Below, piece by piece: positions 20,099 to 29,554 of a DNA stretch of 64,000 nt. The DNA comes from Ferrimonas sediminum. GTDB lineage: Bacteria; Pseudomonadota; Gammaproteobacteria; Enterobacterales; Shewanellaceae. Within the stretch, counting starts at the first letter, position 1, and each line of letters begins with the position of its first letter. The stretch covers positions 248,001-312,000 of the forward strand of contig NZ_FNEM01000002.1 of assembly GCF_900100175.1 (NCBI RefSeq). Reading direction: 5' to 3'. The notes beneath the pieces were generated by a model. It worked only from the letters and a program-made list of their open reading frames with translations. It was not told the origin of the DNA and made no database searches. The position numbers and the translations under genes are program-made.

Positions 20099-20758
20099 AT
20101 GGCTGTACTGGACTACCACCCCCCAACCGATCCCTTCCTTGTCATCCTGCATCAGGATCACGACATTGTGGTCGTCAACAAGCCCAGTGGCCTGCTGTCT
20201 GTGCCGGGCCGCGATCCGGCCCACAAAGACAGCGTCTACACCCGGGTGCTGAGTCGCTTCCCTGAGGCCCACGTGGTGCATCGCCTGGATATGGCCACCT
20301 CCGGGGTGATGGTGCTGGCGCTGAACAAGGCGGCGGAGCGGGAGCTTAACCGCCAGTTTCGCGAGCGGGAAACCGGCAAGACTTACTACGCCCGAGTCTG
20401 GGGTCATCCCGGGCAGGAGAGCGGTGAAGTGGATCTGCCGCTGATCTGTGACTGGCCGAACCGGCCGATGCAAAAGGTGTGTCATGAGCAGGGCAAGCCG
20501 TCGCAGACCCGCTACCGGGTGCTCAGCCACGACGAGTACAGCAGCCTGATGGAGCTGACCCCCATTACCGGCCGCTCACATCAACTGCGGGTGCACATGC
20601 TGGCCCTGGGCCACGTGATTGTCGGAGATGGTCTCTATGCCCAAGGCCCGGCTCTGAAGGCCGCAGAGCGGCTGTTGCTGCACGCCCACAGCCTGAGCTT
20701 TCAACATCCGGCCACCGGCGCCGCCATGACGGTCGAAGCGCCGATGCCCTTTGCCTGA
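20099..20758 (+). CDS. rluA: Dual-specificity pseudouridine synthase RluA
   Basis: Converts U746 of 23S rRNA and U32 of several tRNAs to pseudouridine. The 219-aa protein has the catalytic motif HRLDMATSGVMVLA with D64, the KPSGLLSVPG motif I before it and GRSHQLRVHMLALGH after it. There is no N-terminal S4 domain, as expected for RluA. It converges on asnA with 2 bp between stops. Confidence 0.93.
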   Translation: MAVLDYHPPTDPFLVILHQDHDIVVVNKPSGLLSVPGRDPAHKDSVYTRVLSRFPEAHVVHRLDMATSGVMVLALNKAAERELNRQFRERETGKTYYARVWGHPGQESGEVDLPLICDWPNRPMQKVCHEQGKPSQTRYRVLSHDEYSSLMELTPITGRSHQLRVHMLALGHVIVGDGLYAQGPALKAAERLLLHAHSLSFQHPATGAAMTVEAPMPFA

Positions 20759-20760
20759 GG

Positions 20761-21738
20761 TTACAGGCGGCTGGGGCACTCCTGCTGCCAGACGCCGCAT
20801 TGCACCTGGCCGATGTGGCTCAGGCCCAGCATAAACATCGCCAGTCGGGACTGGCCAATGCCGCCGCCGATGGTTTGTGGCAACTCACCGCCCAGCAGCT
20901 GCTGGTGCCACGGCTGCTGCAGCTGCTGCGACTGGCCGGCCATCTGCATCTGACGGGTCAGCGCCTCGGCATCGACCCGAATCCCCATGGAGGAGAGCTC
21001 GAACGCATCCTCCAGAATCGGGTTCCACACCAGAATATCGCCGTTGAGGCCCTGACCAAACTCCGACAGCGTTGACCAGTCGTCGTAGTCCGGCGCTCGG
21101 CAGTCGTGGGGCTGACCGTCGCCCAGATCGCCGCCGATCCCCATCAGAAACACCGCACCGTGTTCACGGCAAATCCGTTTCTCCCGCTCTTTGGCGGACA
21201 GATCCGGATAGGCTTCCCGCAGCGCCTCGGAATGGATAAAGGTGATGGTCTCAGGCAGCGACACCGGCAATTCGTAACGGGCGGCAACCGCCTGCTCGGT
21301 GGCTTTGAGGGCGGCATAGATCAACTCAACCCGCTGGTGCAACCCCACGGCACTGCGCTCCTCTGCCGGCAGCACCTGCTCCCAGTCCCACTGATCCACA
21401 AACACCGAGTGTTTCGGCCCCAGGGTATCCTCATCGGGACGCAGCGCCTTCATCTGTGCCACCACCCCTTCACCGGCATCGAAGCCGAAGCGCCCCAGCA
21501 TGGCGCGCTTCCATTTCGCCAGTGAGTGAACCACCTCGAACGATCGCTCCGGCAGCGCCTTGACCCGCACCTGAACCGCCTTTTCATGGCCGGACAGGCC
21601 GTCCTGAAGACCACTGCCCACTTCGGACAGCAGCGGTGCCTGCACTTCCAGCAGATTGAGGCGTTGGCACAGCTCCTGGCTAAAGGTGTCTTTCACAAAT
21701 CGAATCTGTTGCTGTGCTTCAATAAAACTGCGCTTCAT
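20761..21738 (-). CDS. asnA: Ammonia-dependent asparagine synthetase A
   Basis: Makes asparagine from aspartate, ammonia and ATP; class II aaRS-like fold. The 325-aa protein matches E. coli AsnA throughout: [68 protein letters not shown] and [15 protein letters not shown]. The ATG at 21736-21738 ([16 protein letters not shown]) is chosen; GAGGA lies 8 bases upstream, while a start five codons earlier lacks support. Divergent from asnC, its activator in E. coli. Confidence 0.95.
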   Translation of the reverse strand: MKRSFIEAQQQIRFVKDTFSQELCQRLNLLEVQAPLLSEVGSGLQDGLSGHEKAVQVRVKALPERSFEVVHSLAKWKRAMLGRFGFDAGEGVVAQMKALRPDEDTLGPKHSVFVDQWDWEQVLPAEERSAVGLHQRVELIYAALKATEQAVAARYELPVSLPETITFIHSEALREAYPDLSAKEREKRICREHGAVFLMGIGGDLGDGQPHDCRAPDYDDWSTLSEFGQGLNGDILVWNPILEDAFELSSMGIRVDAEALTRQMQMAGQSQQLQQPWHQQLLGGELPQTIGGGIGQSRLAMFMLGLSHIGQVQCGVWQQECPSRL

Positions 21739-21892
21739 TTGATAATTCCTCAATCCAAAATCGTTCTGGTAGAGGATTTTTCAACAAACCCGGGCATCAA
21801 TTCAATATTCAACAACAAATAAAGCTGCTACCATTTTGATTCGATAATTTTATTGCCGATTTTTGGCGAATCATCAATAGGGCGACCATAAA

Positions 21893-22354
21893 GTGACCGA
21901 AGACTACCGAATCGATAATCTGGATAAAACCATCCTCACCGCCCTGCAGGCCGATGCCCGCACCCCCTATGCCGAATTGGCCAAACGCAACGGCGTCAGC
22001 CCGGGCACCATCCATGTGCGCATCGAAAAAATGAAGCAGGCGGGCATCATCACCTCCGCCCAGGTGATCGTCGACCCCAAAAAACTGGGCTACCAGGTAT
22101 GCTGCTTTATCGGCATCAACCTCAAAGCCGCCGGAGACTACCCCGAAGTACTGAAGAAGCTTCAGGCCTTGCCGGAAGTGGTTGAGGCCTACTACACCAC
22201 CGGCCACTACAGCATCTTCACCAAAATCCTCACCCACAACATCGATGCCCTGCACCATCTGCTGGTTCATCAAATTCAGTCCATTGAGCAAATTCAGTCA
22301 ACTGAAACGCTGTTATCCCTGCAACAACCGATACATCGCCAGATAAATCCATGA
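21893..22354 (+). CDS. asnC: Lrp/AsnC-family regulator AsnC
   Basis: Asparagine-responsive transcription factor (153 aa, GTG start): N-terminal HTH with LAKRNGVSPGTIHVRIEKMKQAGII and C-terminal RAM effector domain. Divergent from asnA across a 154-bp AT-rich region that should hold its operators. The context makes AsnC rather than another Lrp paralogue very likely. Confidence 0.93.
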   Translation: MTEDYRIDNLDKTILTALQADARTPYAELAKRNGVSPGTIHVRIEKMKQAGIITSAQVIVDPKKLGYQVCCFIGINLKAAGDYPEVLKKLQALPEVVEAYYTTGHYSIFTKILTHNIDALHHLLVHQIQSIEQIQSTETLLSLQQPIHRQINP

Positions 22355-22419
22355 AAGAAAGCATTATTCACCAGCTTTGGTTAGCCAGGAAGTTGAATAC
22401 CCCTCACTCTGCGGTAGCG

Positions 22420-22440
22420 GTTAAGTTAATGTCGTGTTAA
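22420..22440 (+). promoter_or_regulatory. GTTAA repeats, possible ArcA box before the subtilase
   Basis: GTTAA occurs at 22420, 22425 and 22436; the last two have the 11-bp spacing known for ArcA direct repeats. They lie about 95 bp before the protease start. Short motifs of this kind occur by chance, so this is tentative. Confidence 0.3.
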
Positions 22441-22530
22441 AACGTCGTGACACCACTGGTGCAGTGGCTAGAACAAGCTGCAGGAAGCAGTCGCAGTTTG
22501 AACAACAGCGTAATTCAGGGATTAAGAATA

Positions 22531-25500
22531 ATGAAAACACGTATCGCCCTAGCGGTGAGCAGCTTGCTGATGGCAAGCCCGGCTCTTACTGCGGCTGACA
22601 TTTCAGCCAAAGGCATTCAACTCGAGACTCAAGGTACCCAATATCAGGCCCCCGCGGTGCGCGAATACAATCAGGACACCACTCCCCGGTTCCTGGTGAA
22701 ACTGCAAGACGCGCCCATCGCAGCCTATCAAGGCGGCGTAAAGGGGTTTGCCTCCACTCAGGCAGCCCGCACTGCCGACAACAAATTGAACTTTGCCAGC
22801 AGCCAGGTACAGAGCTACGCCAGCCATCTAAAGCAGCAACGCCAGAGCTTTGCCCACCGTGCCGCCGGCATCGGGGCTAAGGTCGAAACCCAGTTTGATA
22901 CCCTGTTCAACGGCGTCAGCGTTGCCGGTAAAGGCCTGACCAAAGAGCAGCTGGAGGCCTTACCTGGCGTCGCGGCGGTGTATGAACACGCCCTGTATCA
23001 TGTGCAGATGGACGCCTCTCGTCCTCTGATCCACGCTCCAGAAGCCTGGGAACTGGTGGGCGGCATGGCCGAAGCCGGTAAAGGCATCAAGGTCGCCATC
23101 ATCGATTCAGGTATCCGTCCCGAGCATCCGATGTTCTCCGGAGAAGGCTTTACTGCCCCTGACAGCGCCATGCTGCCGGACGACGATTACTGTGCCAGCG
23201 TCGACGAGAGCTTCTGTAACAACAAACTGATCGTCGCCCGTTACTCCACCCCAACCTTTGCGGTTGCCCCGGATGAGCACCTGAGCCCGCTGGGTTACGG
23301 CGGTCACGGTACCCACGTTGCCGGTACTGCGGTAGGTAACTCCATCATGGCCACCTACAACGGCATTGAAAGCGAAATCTCCGGTGTGGCCCCCGGCGCC
23401 TACCTGATGGCCTATAAGGCCCTGTATGCTCCGGCCGACGACATCCATGGTGGCTCCGGTTCCAACATCATGTTGCTGGAAGCACTGGAGATGGCCGTGA
23501 AAGACGGCGCCGACGTCATCAACAACTCCTGGGGCGGCAGCGCCGGTGCCGATCCGGCCTTCAGCCCTTATGTTGACGCCTTTACCAACGCCGAAGCCGC
23601 CGGGGTGGTCATCGCCACCTCCGCCGGTAACTCCGGTTCTGGTGCCCAGACTGTCGGTTGCCCAGGCTGCATTGAAGCCGGTATTACCGTCGCCAACACC
23701 ACTCACGGACGCTTCTTCGCCAAACCGGTTGCCATTGGCAGCCTCAGCGATCTGGTGGCCATCGAAGGCACCGGTCAGGCGCGCCTGGAAGATCTTGATG
23801 CGGATCTGACCGCGCCTGCCGCCGCCGCCATGGACGTCGACGCCGACAACTTTGAAGGGTGCGCACCGTTCGCCGCCGACAGCTTCAAGGGCAAAATCGC
23901 CGTCATCAGCCGTGGTGCGTGCGCCTTTGCTGACAAAGCCACCAACGCCGCCGATGCCGGTGCCACCGGTATGGTGGTACACAACAACCGTGCCGGTCAG
24001 CCTATCACCATGTCCATGGACAATGGCACCATCCCTTCAGTGATGATTGATCAGGCCGACGGCGCCAAGGTACTAACCGAGATCACCGCCGCCGGCGAGG
24101 CTGGTATCGATATGACCATCGGTATGACCACCTCGTCTCTGACCAACATGATGTACGCCGACAACGTGGCTGGCACCTCTTCAAGGGGACCTAACGGCGA
24201 TGCCAGCTTCCTGAAGCCGGATCTGGCCGCACCGGGCACCGACATCCTGTCCGCCTGGTCCAAAGACGATCCGGGCAGCGACGGCGCCACCTTTGCCGCC
24301 ATCAGCGGTACCTCCATGGCCAGCCCCCACGTTGCCGGTGCCGCCGCACTGATGAAGCAGGCGCACCCTGAGTGGTCTGCCATCGACATCAAGACTGCCC
24401 TGACCTCCTCCACCGAGGACAGCGGTCTCAAGAAAGAGGACGCCGACACGCCGGCGGATGCTTTCGATGTAGGTGCTGGTCGAATGGAAGTGGCCGATGC
24501 CATCTCCGCCACCGTCACCTTCGACAAAGCCTCACTGGTGAGCCCGGCGTGCCTGAAAGAATGCAGCTTCGAACTGACCGTTAACGATAAGCGCGATGCC
24601 TCTGACACTTCAGAAAAGAGCTATGCCTTTACCGGCATGCTGGAAGGGGCCGACATCAGTTTCGACCAGGACAGCCTGTCTCTGGCCGGGGGCGCGTCTG
24701 GCAAAGTGATGATCACCGTCGACAGCCTGATGCTGGCCTCGGACGACTGGCACTTTGGTCAGGTTCAGGTCAATGGCGACCAGGCCCACCTGCCGCTGGT
24801 GGTTTACGCCAACAGCGCCAGTGGTAACAACATCGCCGTCGCTGCCACCTCCACCACCGTGGATCAGGCCGTAGAGGTGAGCACTCACTATGAGAACCAG
24901 GGCTTCGACGCCGATGACTTCGTCACCGTCCGTGCCACCATCCCGGCCGGCACCAAGATGGTTGCCGGATCCGCGAAGGTCGACACCAACGAAGCCACTC
25001 AAACCGGTTTCGACGTCAACGAAGACAACGGCAGCGTGGCCTGGACCGGTCGCCTCAAGGAGAGCAGCGCCGAACTGAACCACACCACCGGCAGCTTTGG
25101 CTTTGGCCTGAAGGCCAACGGCGTGGCGCCGGGCTGTGACGACGGCTGTGATGAAGTGGCCATCAATCTGAACCTGGCGGCCGTCGGCCTGCCTGGCTTC
25201 AAGTACCTGGGTCAGGAATACACCTCCATCACCATGTCCGATAACGGTATGGCCATTGCCGGCGGTGGTTCCACCAGCGGCACCTGGAACAACCGTGAAC
25301 TGCCGGACAGCGCTCAGCCCAACAACATCCTGGCGCCATTCTGGACCGACATGGACCTGAATGATGGTACCGCCGGCGATACCGGTGGCGGTAACATGTA
25401 CTACACCGTAGTCGGTGACGACACCACCGACTGGCTGGTTCTAGAGTGGGCCGACGCCCAGGTCTATAACGACAACTCCGGCAACAGCTATACCTTCCAG

Positions 25501-26460
25501 ATCTGGCTGCAACTGGGCGAAACCGAAGGCGTGCACTTCGAGTACGCCAAGGTGGATGCACTGCCTGAAAACCTGACTGTGGGTATCGAGGACATCTCCG
25601 GCTCCAAGGGCGTAACCCTGTACCACAACGGTACTGGTGATGCCGTCGCCGCCGGTGATCTGATTGAAGTGTTCGGTAACCCAGCCGGTTCCGTCGACTT
25701 CGCCTTCGACCTGATGATCACAGAATCCGACGCGGCTATGGACGATGCCATCACGGTTGATGAAGACAGCAGCGTTGACTTCAGCGTGACCGACAACGAT
25801 ACCGCAACCGAGACCAAGGTACTGAATCTGAGCGCCAGTGCCGGCGGCCTGGTTCAGGAAGCGATCCACCAGTTCCAGGTGGCCAGCTCCTCTGACCTTA
25901 AGGCCACTGTGACTGAGCAGCCTGAAAACGGCACGGTCACCATGAAGGAAGACGGCAGCTTCAGCTATGCGCCGAACGCCGACTTTGTGGGTGCCGACAG
26001 CTTCAGCTACAGCCTGATGGACGGCGATACCGCGTCCGGCGAGGCCACCGTGGCCATCACCGTTGACAACGTCAATGACGCACCGACCATTACCGCCTCC
26101 AACACCGTCAGCGGTGCCGAGGGTTCCGCCTTCAGCGTGGCCCTGTCCGAGTTCGCCACCGACATCGACGGCGATACCCTGACCTGGACTGTCACCCAGA
26201 CCGGTGGTACCGATGTGGAGTTCGAGGTGAATGGTCAGGTACTGTCCATGACCCTGCCTGCCGATGCCTCCGGCAGCGCGCTGACCTTCGCCATCGCCGC
26301 CAGCGATGCCGAAGAGACCACCGACAGCGCCCTGCTGACGGTAAACATCACCGATCCAACAGTAGTGAGCACCGGTGGGTCTTCCGACTCCAGTAGCCTG
26401 GGCTTCCTGGCGCTGGCCCTGTCCGGTCTGGCCTTCGCCCGTCGCCGCAAGGCGGCCTAA
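22531..26460 (+). CDS. Secreted S8 subtilisin-like protease with PA domain and GlyGly-CTERM tail
   Basis: Large extracellular or surface serine protease (1309 aa). Signal peptide at residues 1-21 (MKTRIALAVSSLLMASPALT). An I9-type propeptide follows to about 155, then the subtilase domain with D192 (IIDSGI), H259 (GGHGTHVAG), oxyanion N367 (TSAGNSG) and S595 (GTSMASPHVAG). A PA domain is inserted at about 450-540. The C-terminal third holds beta-sandwich modules: a nidogen-like part rich in TSITMSDNGMA and a cadherin/VCBS-like part (PENGTVTMKEDGSFSYAP, VDNVNDAPTITAS). It ends GGSSDSSSLGFLALALSGL plus FARRRKAA, a GlyGly-CTERM sorting tail (type II secretion, rhombosortase). The start at 22531 is chosen over 22447 because it begins the signal peptide. 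Confidence 0.93.
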   Translation: MKTRIALAVSSLLMASPALTAADISAKGIQLETQGTQYQAPAVREYNQDTTPRFLVKLQDAPIAAYQGGVKGFASTQAARTADNKLNFASSQVQSYASHLKQQRQSFAHRAAGIGAKVETQFDTLFNGVSVAGKGLTKEQLEALPGVAAVYEHALYHVQMDASRPLIHAPEAWELVGGMAEAGKGIKVAIIDSGIRPEHPMFSGEGFTAPDSAMLPDDDYCASVDESFCNNKLIVARYSTPTFAVAPDEHLSPLGYGGHGTHVAGTAVGNSIMATYNGIESEISGVAPGAYLMAYKALYAPADDIHGGSGSNIMLLEALEMAVKDGADVINNSWGGSAGADPAFSPYVDAFTNAEAAGVVIATSAGNSGSGAQTVGCPGCIEAGITVANTTHGRFFAKPVAIGSLSDLVAIEGTGQARLEDLDADLTAPAAAAMDVDADNFEGCAPFAADSFKGKIAVISRGACAFADKATNAADAGATGMVVHNNRAGQPITMSMDNGTIPSVMIDQADGAKVLTEITAAGEAGIDMTIGMTTSSLTNMMYADNVAGTSSRGPNGDASFLKPDLAAPGTDILSAWSKDDPGSDGATFAAISGTSMASPHVAGAAALMKQAHPEWSAIDIKTALTSSTEDSGLKKEDADTPADAFDVGAGRMEVADAISATVTFDKASLVSPACLKECSFELTVNDKRDASDTSEKSYAFTGMLEGADISFDQDSLSLAGGASGKVMITVDSLMLASDDWHFGQVQVNGDQAHLPLVVYANSASGNNIAVAATSTTVDQAVEVSTHYENQGFDADDFVTVRATIPAGTKMVAGSAKVDTNEATQTGFDVNEDNGSVAWTGRLKESSAELNHTTGSFGFGLKANGVAPGCDDGCDEVAINLNLAAVGLPGFKYLGQEYTSITMSDNGMAIAGGGSTSGTWNNRELPDSAQPNNILAPFWTDMDLNDGTAGDTGGGNMYYTVVGDDTTDWLVLEWADAQVYNDNSGNSYTFQIWLQLGETEGVHFEYAKVDALPENLTVGIEDISGSKGVTLYHNGTGDAVAAGDLIEVFGNPAGSVDFAFDLMITESDAAMDDAITVDEDSSVDFSVTDNDTATETKVLNLSASAGGLVQEAIHQFQVASSSDLKATVTEQPENGTVTMKEDGSFSYAPNADFVGADSFSYSLMDGDTASGEATVAITVDNVNDAPTITASNTVSGAEGSAFSVALSEFATDIDGDTLTWTVTQTGGTDVEFEVNGQVLSMTLPADASGSALTFAIAASDAEETTDSALLTVNITDPTVVSTGGSSDSSSLGFLALALSGLAFARRRKAA

Positions 26461-26478
26461 GGCAATACGCTTGACCTG

Positions 26479-26512
26479 AAAAAGGGGAGCCTGATGGCTC
26501 CCCTTTCTTTTG
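26479..26512. terminator. Bidirectional terminator between the subtilase gene and lysC
   Basis: AAAGGGGAGCC/GGCTCCCCTTT stem with a TGAT loop; followed by CTTTT on the plus strand and by TTTTTC on the minus strand, between convergent genes. Confidence 0.85.
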
Positions 26513-26541
26513 CACGCTCGGCCGTGGCGACCCCGCACCTG

Positions 26542-27912
26542 TTACTTCGTCAATAGCCGCCGATGCAACCGCTGCACGATGCTCTCCGCCTCATTGCCAT
26601 CCACCAGGAAGCACAGATTGTGGGCACTGGCGCCCTGGCAGAACATCCGCACATTGCTGTCCTCCATCGCTTCCAGAACCCGAATTCCGATTCCGGAGGT
26701 CTTGGCGATGTGGTTACCAATCACCGCCACCAACGCCAGATCCTGCTCCACTTCCACTCGGCACAGCGGCGCCAATTCATCCAGTAACGCCTGCGACACC
26801 AGCGACCGGCCGCTGGAATCGGATCCAGTTTGATCCAGCGTCAGTGCCACCGATACCTCTGAGGTGGTGATCAGATCCACTGAGATGCGGTGACGGGCCA
26901 AAATGGCAAACAACTCTGCCAGGAACCCCTGGGCATGCAGCATGTTGAGGCTGTGGGCCGTCAACAGGGTCTGGTGCCGCCGTAGGCTCAGCGCCCTGAA
27001 CACCGGCTGGGAACCGCACTCGGAGCGAATCCAGGTACCGCCTTTCTCCGGCGCATAGGTGCTGCCGACAAACACCTGGCAGCCGCCACGCACCGCCGGC
27101 AAAATGGTGGCCGGGTGGAGGATTTTAGAGCCGAAAGTCGCCATCTCCGCCGCCTCATTGAAACTCAACTCGGCGATGGGGCGAGCATCGGCGACCACCC
27201 GCGGATCGCAGCTGTAGATGCCATCGACGTCGGTCCAGATCGCCAGCACCCGCGCCCGCAGAGACTGTGCCAGCAGCGCCGCACTGTAGTCGGAGCCGCC
27301 CCGGCCCAGGGTGGTGACCCGCCCCTGTTCATCGGCACCGATAAAGCCCTGAGTCACCACCACCTGAGCGGCCAGCGCTGGCACCAGGTGCTGATCGCAC
27401 AGACTCTCCAGCTGCGCCAACTGCGGCGAAGCCCGGCCAAAATGATCGTCGGTACGCATCACCTGGCAGACATCGAAGTTGCCAGCGGCAATGCCGCGCT
27501 GGTTCAACAGCTCCGTCAACAACAGGGTCGAACACCGCTCTCCCAGCGACAATAACTGATCCGCCAGTGCCGGCTCACCATCACCGGCGGCGATGCGCCC
27601 GCTCAGGCTGGCCATCAAGGCCAGCAGGGCATCCAGCTCGGCCGCCACCTGGCTGCGGTTCTCAAGCCGATCCAGCATGGCGTATTCAATGGCGGCAATG
27701 TCGTGCAGCAGCGCCTGACGGCGGGCCAGATCCACCTGCCCCGCCGACAACTCCACCAGCCGGTTGGTGACGCCGGCGGCGGCGCTCACCACTACCAGCC
27801 TGACCGTAGGATCCGCCTCGATGATGTCGACGCAGCGATTGATGGCCTCAAAGTTGGCCACTGAGGTGCCGCCGAACTTGGCGACCGTAAGAGATGTGTT
27901 CTGATTATTCAT
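26542..27912 (-). CDS. lysC: Lysine-sensitive aspartokinase III
   Basis: Phosphorylates aspartate, first step to lysine, threonine and methionine. The 456-aa protein has the kinase start VAKFGGTSVANFEAINR, the TTLGRGGSDYSAALLA active-site segment, WTDVDGIYSCDPRVV, and two C-terminal ACT domains (ISVDLITTSEVSVALTLDQTG; DSNVRMFCQGASAHNLCFLV). It is monofunctional, close to E. coli LysC in sequence and length. Expression is controlled by the lysine riboswitch directly upstream. Confidence 0.95.
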   Translation of the reverse strand: MNNQNTSLTVAKFGGTSVANFEAINRCVDIIEADPTVRLVVVSAAAGVTNRLVELSAGQVDLARRQALLHDIAAIEYAMLDRLENRSQVAAELDALLALMASLSGRIAAGDGEPALADQLLSLGERCSTLLLTELLNQRGIAAGNFDVCQVMRTDDHFGRASPQLAQLESLCDQHLVPALAAQVVVTQGFIGADEQGRVTTLGRGGSDYSAALLAQSLRARVLAIWTDVDGIYSCDPRVVADARPIAELSFNEAAEMATFGSKILHPATILPAVRGGCQVFVGSTYAPEKGGTWIRSECGSQPVFRALSLRRHQTLLTAHSLNMLHAQGFLAELFAILARHRISVDLITTSEVSVALTLDQTGSDSSGRSLVSQALLDELAPLCRVEVEQDLALVAVIGNHIAKTSGIGIRVLEAMEDSNVRMFCQGASAHNLCFLVDGNEAESIVQRLHRRLLTK

Positions 27913-27914
27913 GA

Positions 27915-27940
27915 CTTCGAACCTTCAATTGCGTTCGAAG
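27915..27940 (-). promoter_or_regulatory. RBS-sequestering hairpin of the lysC leader
   Basis: Perfect 8-bp arms CTTCGAAC and GTTCGAAG enclose a 10-base loop. The likely Shine-Dalgarno AAGG spans the loop/3'-arm junction, and the stem ends 2 bases before the lysC ATG, so the folded form would block translation. Confidence 0.65.
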
Positions 27941-27975
27941 AGTCTGGTACGACAACACGCTAGGGGCGTCCGCGA

Positions 27976-28146
27976 CCAGAAGCTCTCCACCATAGTGTCA
28001 GGTGACAGCCATGGGGATTCAGCCCCATTGACCGAGGAGTTGGCGATCGAACGCGTCCCTCCTCTCGGCGTGACTCCCCCTGATTTCGGGTCGATGAGGT
28101 TCGATCCTCTCGCCGGAACTGCCTGGGTCACGCTCCTCTTCTGGCC
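27976..28146 (-). promoter_or_regulatory. Lysine riboswitch (L box) of lysC
   Basis: The minus strand reads GGCCAGAAGAGGAGCGTGAC at its 5' end, has GGGGGAGTCACGCCGAGAGG in the middle and GGGGCTGAATCCCCATGGCT then GGTGGAGAGCTTCTGG at its 3' end. These match the conserved lysine aptamer blocks of E. coli lysC, with the closing P1 stem CCAGAAG/CTTCTGG. The P1 3' strand can instead pair through TCTGGT with ACCAGA at 27943-27948 (plus-strand coordinates), next to the sequestering hairpin, giving a plausible switch. Confidence 0.93.
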
Positions 28147-28201
28147 CCGAGAATCAGCCGGCCGGTAAAAAAATGGCCAATCTGATGCATAAGGGGTGCG
28201 A

Positions 28202-28232
28202 ATACTAAACCTTAGTGTCGATTTGTTGTCAA
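28202..28232 (-). promoter_or_regulatory. Likely lysC promoter
   Basis: Minus strand TTGACA (complement of 28227-28232) and TAGTAT (complement of 28202-28207) with a 19-base spacer, about 55 bases before the riboswitch. The -35 is consensus; the spacer is long, and shifted -10 choices exist. Confidence 0.45.
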
Positions 28233-28781
28233 ACGATTGAGTTTTTTTCGAACTGTACGGGTTATGAACAGATAGCCCGTCAGTATAGGTCGAACCAACC
28301 ACAGCCTCTGAAACGGAGATGAACCTGAATCCTGTACCAAATCCACGCTTCCGATGCCTGAGACGATCGGGGCCGGCCCACCTGGCCGTTGTCACTTCGC
28401 CGGTGTCGAAAAAGTGAGAAGGTGGTATAAATCTCAGTTATTCCGTTAACAGGGTAAAATTCGTCTATTATTACAGACACCTTTCGGCGAGAAGCTTACA
28501 GGATGAAACAAAAATCACCCGTGAAATTCACAAAGTGTGACCCAATCGACAGAAATCGGATTCTGTTAACATTTGCGGCTAACATTTAATCCTTTTTACG
28601 GTATTTTTAGGGCTTCTAACGAAACAGTACGAATCCTACTTCGTCCTGGCACCCCCAATGCTAGCGCATCGGGCTTACATACGCCGAAAAGGAATTTGCA
28701 TAGGCATTATGTCTGGGTTATGGAGCTCTGCTCCTGGTCAGGCGGTTGGTTTGAAATGGCGAGCGCTTTAGGTAGCTGATC
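28233..28781 (+). other. Non-coding region before arcA
   Basis: About 550 bp with no convincing gene. It separates the lysC promoter from arcA and should hold the arcA promoters and a long leader. A 13-bp-period direct repeat TAACATTT occurs at 28567-28574 and 28580-28587 inside an AT-rich block typical of a promoter. Short open frames here lack ribosome-binding sites and family features. Confidence 0.5.
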
Positions 28782-29501
28782 ATGCAAAATCCACATATCC
28801 TTATCGTCGAGGACGAAGCCGTCACTCGAAACACCCTGAAAAGCATCTTTGAAGCTGAAGGGTACCTGGTCTCCGAAGCCGTTGATGGCGACGAGATGCA
28901 CGATGTTCTCAAGGCTCACAAGGTGAACCTGGTGATCATGGACATCAACCTGCCAGGTAAGAATGGCCTGTTGCTGGCCCGCGAACTCCGCGAAAACAAC
29001 AACATTGCACTCATGTTCCTGACCGGACGTGACAACGAAGTGGACAAGATCCTGGGCTTGGAAATTGGGGCGGATGACTACATCACCAAACCATTCAATC
29101 CTCGTGAACTGACCATTCGTGCCCGTAACCTGTTGAATCGAATTGTCAGCACCAATAAACAATCCGATGAGAAACCTCAGGTTGAGCACTATCTGTTTAA
29201 CGGATGGTCTCTGGAGATCAACAGCCGTTCGCTGGTAAGCCCAAGTGGCGAACCGTTCAAACTGCCTCGCAGTGAGTTCCGTGCGATGCTGCACTTTGTT
29301 GAGAACCCGGGTAAGATCTTGTCCCGTGCCGATCTGCTGATGAAGATGACGGGTCGTGAGCTGAAACCTCATGACCGAACTGTTGACGTAACCATCCGTC
29401 GCATTCGCAAGCACTTCGAAAGCCACCCGGAGACTCCGGAAATCATCGCCACCATTCACGGCGAAGGTTACCGCTTCTGTGGTCAGCTGGACGGTCTGTA
29501 A
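28782..29501 (+). CDS. arcA: Aerobic respiration response regulator ArcA
   Basis: OmpR-family regulator (239 aa) controlling respiratory genes according to redox state. The receiver domain has EDE (10-12), phosphoacceptor D54 (VIMDINLPG) and the lysine in [12 protein letters not shown]; the C-terminal winged helix has [26 protein letters not shown] and [15 protein letters not shown]. The sequence is close to E. coli ArcA. It converges on a free HPt protein (hptA), the likely phosphodonor. Confidence 0.96.
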   Translation: MQNPHILIVEDEAVTRNTLKSIFEAEGYLVSEAVDGDEMHDVLKAHKVNLVIMDINLPGKNGLLLARELRENNNIALMFLTGRDNEVDKILGLEIGADDYITKPFNPRELTIRARNLLNRIVSTNKQSDEKPQVEHYLFNGWSLEINSRSLVSPSGEPFKLPRSEFRAMLHFVENPGKILSRADLLMKMTGRELKPHDRTVDVTIRRIRKHFESHPETPEIIATIHGEGYRFCGQLDGL

Positions 29502-29515
29502 GACGTTTGGCCCAC

Positions 29516-29543
29516 AAAAAAAGCCGCTGATGCGGCTTTTTTT
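29516..29543. terminator. Terminator between arcA and hptA
   Basis: AAAAAAAGCCGC/GCGGCTTTTTTT stem with a TGAT loop between convergent genes; works in both directions. Confidence 0.88.
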
Positions 29544-29554
29544 GTACCTTCGGC

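Noticed and set aside
27925-28395. Minus-strand open frame over the lysC leader
   Set aside because: The sequence is the lysine riboswitch; the frame is incidental.
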